43,442 nucleotides of DNA from Bacilli bacterium (GTDB lineage: Bacteria > Bacillota_I > Bacilli_A > Izemoplasmatales > Izemoplasmataceae), in the NCBI GenBank assembly GCA_016936415.1, contig JAFGXW010000018.1, forward strand, positions 1 to 43,442, in the 5' to 3' direction. Below are positions 36,925 through 43,442 of the stretch, piece after piece (positions within the stretch are counted from its first letter, which is position 1; each line of letters starts with the position of its first letter). Under the pieces are notes generated by a model. It did no database searches and was not told the origin of the DNA. It was given only the letters and a program-made list of their open reading frames with translations. The translations under genes were made by a program, and so were the position numbers.

Positions 36925-38183
36925 AGTTCAATTATTCCTTTATTTGCTGAATGTAAAATTTCATTGTTCAGTTTTCCTAGATTTTTGATTGTTCTATCAA
37001 TATCAATTTTATTTAAACCCGTTCCATCACATACTGTGTTGTGATCAAGCACCATTTTTCCAGCAATCATACCATTCATTGCTGCAAATGAAACTTTATG
37101 TGTGCAAGATAATTTTGCACCATCACATACAAATCCCATCGACGTAGCAAGATACAAATTGATTGCTTCTTTGATTTGATTGCGGGTTGCTCCTTTTACA
37201 AAAGCTGTCGCGGCAGCTGAGCTACATCCTGTCGCATGTCCAGTACCACATAACACAGTAACTATGTTCATTTCCTGTTTTACATATACACTGGTTAGAA
37301 ATGATAAAACAATCATTTTTTGTTTGATCGAAATATCCAAATTAAGAGCATGTGCAAGAAACACAGGTGTAATCAAAGTTCCAATTCCTAAATTCCCACT
37401 TCCTGCAACGCCATAAACTGTGTATATATCTCCTACCATTCTCTTTCTTGAAGGAACAGTGATATGTTTTCTTAAGAAATTAGATAAATCATATAAACAA
37501 TCTTTTTGTGCTTCACGAAGATCTTCTACTAGATAGTTTCCTTCTTCTTTTTTGATTTCTTCTCTTGCATTTTCATATTGAAGATCTGCAGTTTGAAATA
37601 AATAATCTAATCCTTCAAAATCTCCTTTTTCAACAAATTCTAAAATTTCATCATATTTGAGAATTTTATATTGATTTATTCTCCCCATTAAGGCACTTTT
37701 TTCATAGTCCTCTAAAATTTCACCATTTCTTGTAACGCTAAACACATTATCGTAGGAATCTTTTATGACAATTGTTGCACTGTTTCCTTCGACTGAAGTG
37801 ATTTTCAGTTCTTCATATAAAACGGTGTCCTCAAATTTTTGATATTTAATGGATACCTCTATTTCGCTAAGTAATTGTTCGATTTTTTCAATGTCATCAT
37901 TCGTAACACTTTCAAATACACTCAATTGCTGTTTCGGGTTTTTTAATAAAATCCCTAAAGCCAAGGCACTGTTTAATCCGCTTTTCTTTAATCCAGGGAT
38001 ACCTACATTAACACTGTTTTTATATAATTCTTCACTCATTAGTAAAGAGACTGTCTTAATTTTTTCGTTTCTTAGGATATAGGCACCTATTGATGCAATG
38101 TAACCTACAACACCAATATCTGTACAACCCATTGTTTTGGTTAAATTGGCGTTTAACAATCTAACAGCTTGTTCATTATCCAA
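36918..38183 (-). CDS. L-cysteine desulfidase/serine dehydratase-like (UPF0597, CyuA/YhaM)
   Basis: This is a 421-residue enzyme of the UPF0597 family, related to the serine dehydratase alpha domain and to CyuA/YhaM, which breaks L-cysteine down to sulfide, pyruvate and ammonia using a 4Fe-4S cluster. Conserved cysteine motifs are TKTMGCTD (C20), CGTGHATGC (C312, C320) and CDGAKLSC (C353, C360), with GSGNLGIGTLI between them. The start is TTG 38183, preceded by GAGGTGA at 38189-38195; the frame is open further upstream but without a binding site. It is divergent from rlmB, has its own terminator, and has no clear tie to glycan use. Substrate (cysteine or serine) is uncertain. Confidence 0.85.
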   Translation of the reverse strand: MDNEQAVRLLNANLTKTMGCTDIGVVGYIASIGAYILRNEKIKTVSLLMSEELYKNSVNVGIPGLKKSGLNSALALGILLKNPKQQLSVFESVTNDDIEKIEQLLSEIEVSIKYQKFEDTVLYEELKITSVEGNSATIVIKDSYDNVFSVTRNGEILEDYEKSALMGRINQYKILKYDEILEFVEKGDFEGLDYLFQTADLQYENAREEIKKEEGNYLVEDLREAQKDCLYDLSNFLRKHITVPSRKRMVGDIYTVYGVAGSGNLGIGTLITPVFLAHALNLDISIKQKMIVLSFLTSVYVKQEMNIVTVLCGTGHATGCSSAAATAFVKGATRNQIKEAINLYLATSMGFVCDGAKLSCTHKVSFAAMNGMIAGKMVLDHNTVCDGTGLNKIDIDRTIKNLGKLNNEILHSANKGIIELI

Positions 38184-38250
38184 AATGATCACCTCAAATT
38201 TTATTATAAACGGCAATTGAAGCAAGTGCAATATTTTTCAAAATTTATCA

Positions 38251-38280
38251 TTAGCATACAACAATCATTTATGGTAAAAT
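38251..38280 (+). promoter_or_regulatory. Promoter of rlmB and the following genes
   Basis: TGGTAAAAT at 38272-38280 fits an extended -10 box; TTAGCA at 38251-38256 is a fair -35 box at 18 bases. It lies in the divergent gap between rlmB and the desulfidase-like gene, where a formerly continuous operon would need a new promoter. Confidence 0.6.
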
Positions 38281-38306
38281 GAATTAAGAAAAAAGGATGT
38301 GATCAT

Positions 38307-39014
38307 ATGGCAACAATTATTACAGGAAAAAATACTGTTTTAGAGGCCATCAAAGCAGGTCATAAAGTTTATGAAATATATTATCAAAAAGGAACCAATG
38401 TTGATGTATGTGAAATAGCTTCGGCTCGTGGTATTAAGGCCAAAGAATATGACAAAGAAGGGTTAATGAAAATTCTTCCTCCGAATAACCAAGGCGTTGG
38501 GGCATTGGTAGATGATTACCAGTACACGCTTTTAGAACAAGTATTAAAAAAACCTTCACAGAGAAAACTGTTTGTGATGTTAGACTCATTGGAAGATCCC
38601 CACAACCTAGGTGCGATTTTAAGAAGTGCTGATGCATTTTCTGTGGATGCTGTGATTATTCCTAAAAATCGTAGTGTAAAACTGAATGCAACAGTGGCAA
38701 AAGTATCAACTGGTTCTATCGAGTACGTTGATGTAGTTGAAGTGGTAAATTTAAATCAAACCATTAAAACGCTGAAAGACAATGGATTTTGGATTGTAGG
38801 TACAGATGCTGATACCCCTCAAACAATTCATGACATTGATGTGGATACCAATCTTTGTGTTGTAATTGGTAGTGAAGGTAAAGGAATCAGCCGACTTGTA
38901 AAAGAAAATTGTGATTATGTTGTAAAAATACCGATGTCAGGACATGTTAATAGTCTAAATGCTAGTGTTTCTGCCGGATTGATTATATACGAAATTTTCC
39001 ATCGAAGAGGGTGA
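38307..39014 (+). CDS. rlmB: 23S rRNA (guanosine-2'-O)-methyltransferase (SpoU/TrmH family)
   Basis: This SPOUT-class methyltransferase is expected to modify G2251 in the 23S rRNA peptidyl-transferase loop. The 235-residue protein has an N-terminal L30e-like substrate-binding part (NTVLEAIKAGHKVYEIYY) and the three SpoU motifs: DSLEDPHNLGAILRSADAF (motif 1), VIGSEGKGISRLV (motif 2) and IPMSGHVNSLNASVSAGLIIYE (motif 3). AAGGATGTGATC precedes ATG 38307. In Bacillus the gene (yacO) follows mrnC; here the next genes (sigma factor, rpmG, secE, nusG) match that order, with yacP missing. Confidence 0.93.
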   Translation: MATIITGKNTVLEAIKAGHKVYEIYYQKGTNVDVCEIASARGIKAKEYDKEGLMKILPPNNQGVGALVDDYQYTLLEQVLKKPSQRKLFVMLDSLEDPHNLGAILRSADAFSVDAVIIPKNRSVKLNATVAKVSTGSIEYVDVVEVVNLNQTIKTLKDNGFWIVGTDADTPQTIHDIDVDTNLCVVIGSEGKGISRLVKENCDYVVKIPMSGHVNSLNASVSAGLIIYEIFHRRG

Positions 39015-39018
39015 ACTT

Positions 39019-39561
39019 TTGAATTATATCAAACATAATGATTATGAGATAATTGGGCAAATCCAAGAGGGTAATCAAGAAGCCTTAGAACTTATGTTTG
39101 ATAAATACAAATCGTTAATTTCGAAAATTATATATAAGTATAACCTGTATTATGATTATGATGATATGTTTCAAGAAGGTCAAATGATTTTATACAAATC
39201 TATTTTGCATTTTCAAGATAGATATGATAAAACATTTACTAGATTTTTTGAGCAAAATTTGGAGAGGAAATATATCACGATTATATCTAAGAGAATTCGA
39301 AGAAAAGAAATATTTACGTCAAATATTTTATATATTTATGAGACGAACAATAATTTACAGCAAAATAGTGCATATTTTGAGACGCTAATAAAAGAAATTG
39401 CAAAAATACTTACAAATACAGAAAATTTAGTATATACTTTAAGGGAACTACAAAATTTTAGCATTTCATATATAAAAGAGAATTATGGCTTAGGTGAGAA
39501 AGAAATCTACAATTCATTACACCGAGCGAAAGTAAAAATTAAGAAGCATTTTGAGAACTAA
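39019..39561 (+). CDS. Sigma-70-family factor at the sigH position
   Basis: This is a 180-residue RNA polymerase sigma-like protein. Region 2 is recognisable at about 8-75: IIGQIQEGNQEALELMFDKYKSLISKI, then YYDYDDMFQEGQMILYKSILHFQ, which matches the -10-binding helix with its D-x-x-Q-E-G-x-x-x-L-x-K-S pattern. A short C-terminal helix-turn-helix (SISYIKENYGLGEKEIYNSLHRAKVKIKKHF) stands for region 4. It is shorter and more divergent than Bacillus SigH (about 218 residues). The gene lies between rlmB and rpmG, exactly where sigH is found. TTG 39019 is preceded by GAGGGTGA at 39007-39014. It is probably SigH-derived; its regulon cannot be inferred. Confidence 0.8.
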   Translation: MNYIKHNDYEIIGQIQEGNQEALELMFDKYKSLISKIIYKYNLYYDYDDMFQEGQMILYKSILHFQDRYDKTFTRFFEQNLERKYITIISKRIRRKEIFTSNILYIYETNNNLQQNSAYFETLIKEIAKILTNTENLVYTLRELQNFSISYIKENYGLGEKEIYNSLHRAKVKIKKHFEN

Positions 39562-39562
39562 C

Positions 39563-39591
39563 TTGACAAAAATATTTATTTTTGTTAAATT
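39563..39591 (+). promoter_or_regulatory. Promoter of rpmG-secE-nusG
   Basis: A perfect TTGACA at 39563-39568 and TAAATT at 39586-39591 are 17 bases apart, with TG one base before the -10 box. It starts right after the sigma-factor stop, so rpmG, secE and nusG can be expressed apart from it. Confidence 0.72.
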
Positions 39592-39617
39592 ATATATTTG
39601 CAAGAGAGTTGGATTAT

Positions 39618-39764
39618 ATGAGAGAAAAAATTATATTAATATGTGAAGTTTGCTTATCTAGAAATTATTCTTTATATAAAAATAAGGAAAATAAAGAAAG
39701 AATGCAAATAAAAAAATATTGCAAGCGTTGTGGTACACATACTACACACAAAGAAAGCAAATAG
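39618..39764 (+). CDS. rpmG: Ribosomal protein L33
   Basis: This is a 48-residue 50S protein of the zinc-binding (C+) type: two CxxC pairs, CEVC near residue 9 and CKRC near residue 36, then HTTHKESK at the end, as in L33 sequences. ATG 39618 is the only start that gives the usual length; the frame is open to 39582, but that stretch is promoter. The binding site is weak (GAGAGTTGG). Its place before secE-nusG is the standard order. Confidence 0.93.
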   Translation: MREKIILICEVCLSRNYSLYKNKENKERMQIKKYCKRCGTHTTHKESK

Positions 39765-39776
39765 GAGAGATTAAAG

Positions 39777-40205
39777 ATGGCTAAGAATGTTGAAGAAGTT
39801 AAAAAAAATAAAGTGTTAGAGATTTTAAGAAAAGAATATCCTTTTGAAAGATTATTACTAGGAGTTTTGGGGCTAATCGTTTTGATTTTAGGAGTTTATT
39901 TAATTGAGGGTTCAGTACTAGAAATTCGTTATACTGATTTTTGGTTATTTAATACGCCTTTGAAAATTACGTTATTTTCAGTCTTTGTAATTATTGTGGG
40001 TTCTGTATCGTTTCTTTTATCAGTATGGGCGTTTTTCGTTCCAAGTGTTGCAGAAATGAAAAAAGTATCTTGGCCAGATGGTCCAACAATTTTAAATCAC
40101 TCAGCAAGAGTATTTGGGTTTATTATTATTATTTCATTGTTCTTTGTATTAGCTAATGTTGGATTAGTACCATTGTTTAAATGGCTTAGTTCTTTAGGAG
40201 TTTAA
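39777..40205 (+). CDS. secE: Preprotein translocase subunit SecE, long form
   Basis: SecE holds the SecY channel together. The canonical part is C-terminal: an amphipathic helix with VAEMKKVSWPDGPTILNHSARVFGFI, then one membrane segment (IIIISLFFVLANVGLVPLFKWL). Before it lie about 85 extra residues with two more hydrophobic segments (LLGVLGLIVLILGVYLI and ITLFSVFVIIVGSVSFLLSVWAF). Most low-GC Gram-positives have a 60-residue, single-segment SecE; three segments are known from enteric bacteria. ATG 39777 follows AGGAGAG. It lies between rpmG and nusG as usual. Confidence 0.92.
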   Translation: MAKNVEEVKKNKVLEILRKEYPFERLLLGVLGLIVLILGVYLIEGSVLEIRYTDFWLFNTPLKITLFSVFVIIVGSVSFLLSVWAFFVPSVAEMKKVSWPDGPTILNHSARVFGFIIIISLFFVLANVGLVPLFKWLSSLGV

Positions 40206-40207
40206 TA

Positions 40208-40744
40208 ATGGGTGATAAAAGATGGTATGTTGTTCAAACATATTCTGGATTTGAAAATTCAGTTAAAATTAATTTAGAACGACGTATCGAATCAATGCAA
40301 ATGGAAGATAGAATCTTTCAAGTAATGATTCCTGAAGAAATTAGAATTGAGAAAAAAGCAGATGGAACAACAAAAGAAAAAATGGTAAAAATATTTCCTG
40401 GATATGTTTTCCTTGAAATGGAAGTTACTGATGATTCTTGGTTCGTTGTTCGTAATACTCCAGGTGTTACTGGATTCTTAGGATCTAGTGGTGGGGGAAC
40501 AAAACCTATTCCTGTACCAAATGAAGAGATTGTTCCTATTCTGAAAAAATGTGGTCTTATTGAATTACCAACTATTAATGTGGTTGTTGGCGAAAAAGTT
40601 CGTGTTATCACAGGACCGTTTCGTGATCAAATCGGATCAATTGATGCAATTGATAGTGAAAAACTGGAAATTACTGTGTTGGTAGATATGTTTGGACGTA
40701 AAACTCCAGTTGAATTAGCATTTGAAGATATTGAAAAGATCTAA
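40208..40744 (+). CDS. nusG: Transcription elongation/antitermination factor NusG
   Basis: NusG binds RNA polymerase and links it to Rho or ribosomes. The 178-residue protein has the NGN domain (RWYVVQTYSGFENSVK; KIFPGYVFLEMEVTDDSWFVVRNTPGVTGFLG) and a C-terminal KOW domain (GEKVRVITGPFRDQIGSIDAI). It starts two bases after secE, using AGGAG at 40196-40200 in the secE end. A terminator follows at 40785. Confidence 0.97.
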   Translation: MGDKRWYVVQTYSGFENSVKINLERRIESMQMEDRIFQVMIPEEIRIEKKADGTTKEKMVKIFPGYVFLEMEVTDDSWFVVRNTPGVTGFLGSSGGGTKPIPVPNEEIVPILKKCGLIELPTINVVVGEKVRVITGPFRDQIGSIDAIDSEKLEITVLVDMFGRKTPVELAFEDIEKI

Positions 40745-40755
40745 CATTTTAGTTC

Positions 40756-40785
40756 TTGACATCTAATATAATAGTATAGTATAAT
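40756..40785 (+). promoter_or_regulatory. Promoter of rplK-rplA, overlapping a terminator
   Basis: A perfect TTGACA at 40756-40761 and a perfect TATAAT at 40780-40785 are 18 bases apart. The last base of the -10 box is the first base of the nusG terminator stem. Transcripts starting near 40792 lack half of the left stem arm, so they would not form the terminator. Confidence 0.82.
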
Positions 40786-40817
40786 AGCGTGGCATGCAGT
40801 ATGCCATGCTATTTTTT
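40785..40817 (+). terminator. Terminator of the nusG operon
   Basis: TAGCGTGGCAT at 40785-40795 pairs, with one G-T wobble, to ATGCCATGCTA at 40801-40811 around a five-base loop, followed by six T. Confidence 0.9.
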
Positions 40818-40819
40818 GA

Positions 40820-40853
40820 GTGGGAGGATTTTAAAAAAATCTGGTGACCACAT
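40820..40853 (+). promoter_or_regulatory. Candidate L1-binding leader site before rplK
   Basis: GTGG (40820-40823) pairs with CCAC (40848-40851). Inside, after a GA, GGATTTT pairs with AAAATCT; the right side of the inner loop is GGTGA. The same arrangement (GTGG-GA-stem-x-GA-CCAC) recurs before rplA at 41332. L1 is known to repress its own rplK-rplA mRNA by binding a loop that mimics 23S rRNA. Confidence 0.65.
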
Positions 40854-40877
40854 CACGAAAAAAAGGAGGTGTCTTTC

Positions 40878-41303
40878 GTGGCTAAAGAAATTAAGACTCA
40901 AGTAAAATTACAAATACCAGCAGGTAAAGCAAATCCTGCACCACCAGTAGGACCAGCACTTGGACAAGCAGGTGTTAACATTCAAGAATTTTGTTTAAAA
41001 TTCAACGAAGCTACTCGTGAACAAATGGGTTCTGTAATTCCTGTTGTTATCACAGTTTATGACGACAGAACTTTTACATTCATTACTAAAACTCCACCAG
41101 CAAGCGATTTATTAAAAAAAGCAGCTGGAATTAAAAAAGGAGCTAGCAATGCATTAAAAGAAAAAGTTGCTACTATTACTCGTCAACAACTTAGAGAAAT
41201 AGCAGAAATCAAAATGCCTGACTTAAACGCAAATGACGTTGAAGCGGCAATGAACATTATTGCAGGATCTGCAAGAAACATGGGAATCGTTATCGAAGAC
41301 TAA
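40878..41303 (+). CDS. rplK: Ribosomal protein L11
   Basis: L11 is part of the GTPase-associated centre of the 50S subunit. I use GTG 40878, giving 141 residues, the usual length, with AAGGAGG at 40863-40869; an upstream in-frame GTG at 40869 lies in that site. Family motifs: [46 protein letters not shown], and the C-terminal RNA-binding end [30 protein letters not shown]. First gene of the rplK-rplA unit. Confidence 0.98.
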   Translation: MAKEIKTQVKLQIPAGKANPAPPVGPALGQAGVNIQEFCLKFNEATREQMGSVIPVVITVYDDRTFTFITKTPPASDLLKKAAGIKKGASNALKEKVATITRQQLREIAEIKMPDLNANDVEAAMNIIAGSARNMGIVIED

Positions 41304-41331
41304 GCACTTAGTTGTTTATATACAGCTAATT

Positions 41332-41358
41332 GTGGGAGGAGATTCCGTTAGACCACAT
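41332..41358 (+). promoter_or_regulatory. Candidate second L1-binding site before rplA
   Basis: GTGG (41332-41335) pairs with CCAC (41353-41356). After GA, GGA pairs with TCC around a GAT loop; the right side of the inner loop is GTTAGA. Both ends, GTGGGAGGA and GACCACAT, are identical to those of the site before rplK. It lies 18 bases before the rplA start, and the rplA binding site AGGAGGT follows at 41361. Confidence 0.65.
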
Positions 41359-41376
41359 TTAGGAGGTAAAAAAATT

Positions 41377-42078
41377 ATGGCTAAAAAAGGAAAAAAATTC
41401 GCAGCTGCAGCAGCGCAAGTGGATAAAACAAAAGCTTATTCAGCGCTTGAGGCAATTGAATTACTGAAAAAAGTATCATTTGAAAAATTTGATGCTTCTG
41501 TAGAATTTGCAATTCGCCTTAAACTAGATCCACGTAAAGCAGAACAAAACTTACGTGGTGCAGTAGTACTGCCACATGGTACAGGAAAAACTAAAACTGT
41601 TTTGGTTTTTGCGAAAGGTGAAAAAGCAAAAGAAGCATTAGCAGCAGGGGCTGACTTTGTTGGAGACGACGAAATGATCGACAAAGTACTTAAAGGTTGG
41701 TTCGAATTTGATACTGTAGTTGCTACACCAGATATGATGGCTCAAGTTGGAAAACTTGGACGTACATTGGGACCAAAAGGATTAATGCCTAACCCTAAAA
41801 CTGGAACAGTTACTATGGATGTAACAAAAGCAATTAATGAGATTAAAGCAGGTAAAGTAGAGTACAGAGTAGATAAAGTAGGAAATATTCATGTAAGTAT
41901 CGGGAAAGTATCATTCAACAATGATCAACTTCTTGAAAACTTAAGAACTATTTACGATACATTATTTAAACTAAGACCTTCGACTGTTAAAGGTGTGTTT
42001 GTACAAAATGTTGCAATCGCGTCTACAATGGGACCTGGCATTAAAGTTGATTCTGAATCAATTTTAGCAAAATTATAA
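41377..42078 (+). CDS. rplA: Ribosomal protein L1
   Basis: L1 forms the mobile stalk near the E site and represses its own operon. The 233-residue sequence has the standard landmarks: [63 protein letters not shown] and [18 protein letters not shown] 41377 follows AGGAGGT at 41361-41367. The frame is open to 41260, but that part overlaps rplK and the L1 site. Confidence 0.98.
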   Translation: MAKKGKKFAAAAAQVDKTKAYSALEAIELLKKVSFEKFDASVEFAIRLKLDPRKAEQNLRGAVVLPHGTGKTKTVLVFAKGEKAKEALAAGADFVGDDEMIDKVLKGWFEFDTVVATPDMMAQVGKLGRTLGPKGLMPNPKTGTVTMDVTKAINEIKAGKVEYRVDKVGNIHVSIGKVSFNNDQLLENLRTIYDTLFKLRPSTVKGVFVQNVAIASTMGPGIKVDSESILAKL

Positions 42079-42095
42079 TCAATACAATTGAATAA

Positions 42096-42168
42096 GAACT
42101 TTGTGTCCAAGACTTAGGTGCCGATAAGCTTAATACCCTAACGAGATAGAAGAAATGATATAAAAATA
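42096..42168 (+). promoter_or_regulatory. Ribosomal protein L10 leader
   Basis: The segment holds the usual L10-leader elements: TCCAAGAC, TTAGGTG (42114-42120), AGCTTAATA and CCTAACGAGAT, with TTAGG (42114-42118) pairing with CCTAA (42137-42141). L10, in complex with L7/L12, binds such leaders and lowers expression of rplJ-rplL. A possible promoter, TATAAT at 42074-42079, overlaps the end of rplA. Confidence 0.8.
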
Positions 42169-42174
42169 ATATAT

Positions 42175-42208
42175 CCTCTTTTGTCTATGACATGAGAGGT
42201 TTTTATTT
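42175..42208 (+). terminator. Attenuator terminator before rplJ
   Basis: CCTCT (42175-42179) pairs with AGAGG (42195-42199) and inner GTC with GAC around TAT, followed by TTTTT. It lies between the L10 leader and the rplJ binding site, the position expected of a leader-controlled terminator. Confidence 0.8.
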
Positions 42209-42235
42209 ATTGAAAAACGTTTTGGAGGTGGAAGA

Positions 42236-42742
42236 GTGTCAGAAAAAGCAATCGCGATAAAAAAAGTTGAAGTAGAAGCTTTGGTTGAAAGAATGCAAAA
42301 TTCAAGTAGTTTTGTTGTCGTAGACTATAGCGGACTTACAGTAGAACAAGTTACGAAATTAAGACGTGAATTACTTGCAAATGGTTGTGAAATGAAAGTT
42401 ATTAAAAACAACATTACTAGAAGAGCGGCTTTAGTAGCTGGTTATAATGAATTAAGCGATTCATTATCAGGACCTAATGCTGTTGCATTTAGTGCAGAAG
42501 ACAGTATAGCTCCAGCTAAAGTAGTTTATGAATTTTCAAAAACAAACAAAAAACTTGAATTAAAAGTTGGTGTTGTTGATGGAGCTTACATGAACAACGA
42601 AAAAATCAACAAAATTGCAACAATTCCTACAAGAGAAGTATTACTTACTATGTTTGCTGCTGGAATTATGCAACCAATCAAAGAAGTTGCAATCGCATTA
42701 GACTTACATATGAAAAATTTAGATCCAAGCATTCAAGAATAA
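42236..42742 (+). CDS. rplJ: Ribosomal protein L10
   Basis: L10 is the base of the ribosomal stalk that carries L7/L12 dimers. The 168-residue protein has NSSSFVVVDYSGLTVEQVTKLRRELL, VIKNNITRRAA and the C-terminal helix that binds L7/L12. It starts at GTG 42236 after GGAGGTG at 42224-42230. Expression should be set by the L10 leader and attenuator upstream. Confidence 0.97.
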   Translation: MSEKAIAIKKVEVEALVERMQNSSSFVVVDYSGLTVEQVTKLRRELLANGCEMKVIKNNITRRAALVAGYNELSDSLSGPNAVAFSAEDSIAPAKVVYEFSKTNKKLELKVGVVDGAYMNNEKINKIATIPTREVLLTMFAAGIMQPIKEVAIALDLHMKNLDPSIQE

Positions 42743-42762
42743 TATATTAGGAGGAAAATAAA

Positions 42763-43128
42763 ATGGCAAAATTAACAAATAGTGAAATTATTGAAAGTTT
42801 AAAAGAAAAAACTTTATTAGAATTAAAAGACTTAGTAGATATGATGAAAGAAGTATTTGGTGTTGATCCAAGTGCTGTTGCAGTAGCTGCACCTGCAGCT
42901 GCGGCTGATGCTGAAAAAACTGAAGTTACTGTTACTCTTCAAAATGCAGGAGACAAAAAAATCGCTGTAATCAAAGCTGTTAGAGAAATTACAGGATTAG
43001 GATTAAAAGAAGCAAAAGACTTAGTAGATTCTGCACCTGCTCCAATCAAAGAAAACATTAAACCTGAAGAAGCAGAAGAAATCAAAACTAAATTAGAAGA
43101 AGCTGGAGCAGTAGTTACAGTTAAATAA
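42763..43128 (+). CDS. rplL: Ribosomal protein L7/L12
   Basis: This is a 121-residue stalk protein that recruits translation GTPases. It has the N-terminal dimerisation helices, an alanine-rich hinge ([15 protein letters not shown] at about 38-52) and the C-terminal domain with [28 protein letters not shown], ending [15 protein letters not shown] precedes ATG 42763. It is followed by a strong terminator, so rplJ-rplL is a unit. Confidence 0.98.
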   Translation: MAKLTNSEIIESLKEKTLLELKDLVDMMKEVFGVDPSAVAVAAPAAAADAEKTEVTVTLQNAGDKKIAVIKAVREITGLGLKEAKDLVDSAPAPIKENIKPEEAEEIKTKLEEAGAVVTVK

Positions 43129-43144
43129 TTTCCTTAATCAAGCT

Positions 43145-43169
43145 AACCTGAGTGTAAACTCAGGTTTTT
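43145..43169 (+). terminator. Terminator of rplJ-rplL
   Basis: AACCTGAGT at 43145-43153 and ACTCAGGTT at 43158-43166 form a perfect nine-pair stem with a GTAA tetraloop, followed by TTT. Confidence 0.93.
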
Positions 43170-43210
43170 GACTTTTTAAAGTTTAACTAAAAAAAGTTGG
43201 AGATGATGTA

Positions 43211-43442
43211 ATGGCTCACTATTTTTCGGAAAATAATGACACACTCAAAAGCAATCCACAAGTGATTGCTTTTAGTGTTAATAATACACCATTAAAGTTC
43301 AGTACTGACAATGGTGTTTTCTCGAAAAAAGGGTTGGATCGAGGAACTGAAGTGCTATTGAAATATTTAGAAGTTGGTCCTTCTGTATTTAACGCATTGG
43401 ATCTTGGATGTGGATATGGAGTTGTAGGAATTTATCTAAATA
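43211..43442 (+). CDS. RsmC/YbxB-like methyltransferase (partial, N-terminal part)
   Basis: The frame from ATG 43211 runs to the window edge, 77 codons. It begins MAHYFSENNDTL, then has LKFSTDNGVFSKKGLDRGTEVLL and the SAM-binding motif ALDLGCGYGVVGI at about residues 63-75. This is the start of the RsmC/YbxB family, class I methyltransferases acting on guanine in 16S rRNA. GGAGATGATG lies just upstream. In Bacillus ybxB lies between rplL and rpoB, so rpoB probably follows outside the window. Confidence 0.88.
   Translation, partial: MAHYFSENNDTLKSNPQVIAFSVNNTPLKFSTDNGVFSKKGLDRGTEVLLKYLEVGPSVFNALDLGCGYGVVGIYLN

Noticed and set aside
13417-38306. Prophage, integrative element or insertion sequence carrying the glycan locus
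   Set aside because: No integrase, transposase, phage gene, tRNA or flanking direct repeat was found; the displaced gene order alone does not prove a mobile element.
41260-41376. Longer N-terminus for L1
   Set aside because: The extension would overlap rplK and the L1-type leader site; ATG 41377 has a strong binding site and gives the family's usual length.

Overview
The window is an AT-rich, low-GC Gram-positive-type chromosome segment. Gene content and order are typical of Firmicutes and their Mollicute relatives (tmk-holB-ricT-trmN6-rsmI-metG; rplM-rpsI; cysS-mrnC; rlmB-sigma-rpmG-secE-nusG-rplKAJL-rsmC). UGA is used as an ordinary stop (trmN6, metG, the YIP1-domain gene), so the code is standard. 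The combination of low GC, large surface proteins with C-terminal membrane anchors and standard code would suit an Acholeplasma/Izemoplasma-like lineage. That placement is inference; the sequence alone does not prove it.

Layout. 1-6406: the end of tmk and a tight cluster of replication, signalling, RNA modification and translation genes ending in a YitT-type membrane protein. 6407-7405: rplM-rpsI with its own promoter, leader and terminator. 7473-11588: single-gene units for a MATE exporter, GltX, an RluF-type pseudouridine synthase and a cold-shock protein. 11657-13416: cysS-mrnC. 13417-34617: a glycan (starch/pullulan-like) locus on the + strand. 34616-38183: two minus-strand genes, a lipoprotein alpha-amylase and an L-cysteine desulfidase/serine dehydratase-like protein. 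38251-43442: rlmB, a SigH-position sigma factor, rpmG, secE, nusG, rplK, rplA, rplJ, rplL and the start of an RsmC/YbxB methyltransferase, with ribosomal-protein leaders.

The glycan locus seems to be one surface system. A membrane-tethered type I pullulanase (CBM41-CBM48-GH13) and a lipoprotein alpha-amylase would cut the polymer. A 1298-residue protein with five starch-binding-like modules would hold it. A lipoprotein and a very large CBM-fused solute-binding protein would pass oligosaccharides to two pairs of ABC permeases. Between the permease pairs lie two unusual genes, an NHL-propeller/TPR/YIP1 membrane protein and a DUF5696-like protein. No ATPase and no regulator is encoded here.

Most notable points: (1) the locus and the two minus-strand genes sit exactly between mrnC and rlmB, genes that are close neighbours in Bacillus-type genomes; (2) the pullulanase gene and the long transport operon have near-identical promoters carrying the same upstream 14-bp block at identical spacing; (3) a small C-x-E-x-x-x-Q-x-x-C module recurs six times in three different surface proteins; (4) the ribosomal part has two matching L1-type RNA sites and a promoter overlapping a terminator. 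No tRNA, rRNA, CRISPR array, insertion sequence or phage gene was seen. No gene-free stretch exceeds 300 bases; the longest, 16713-16982, holds a terminator, a promoter with upstream box and a cre-like site.
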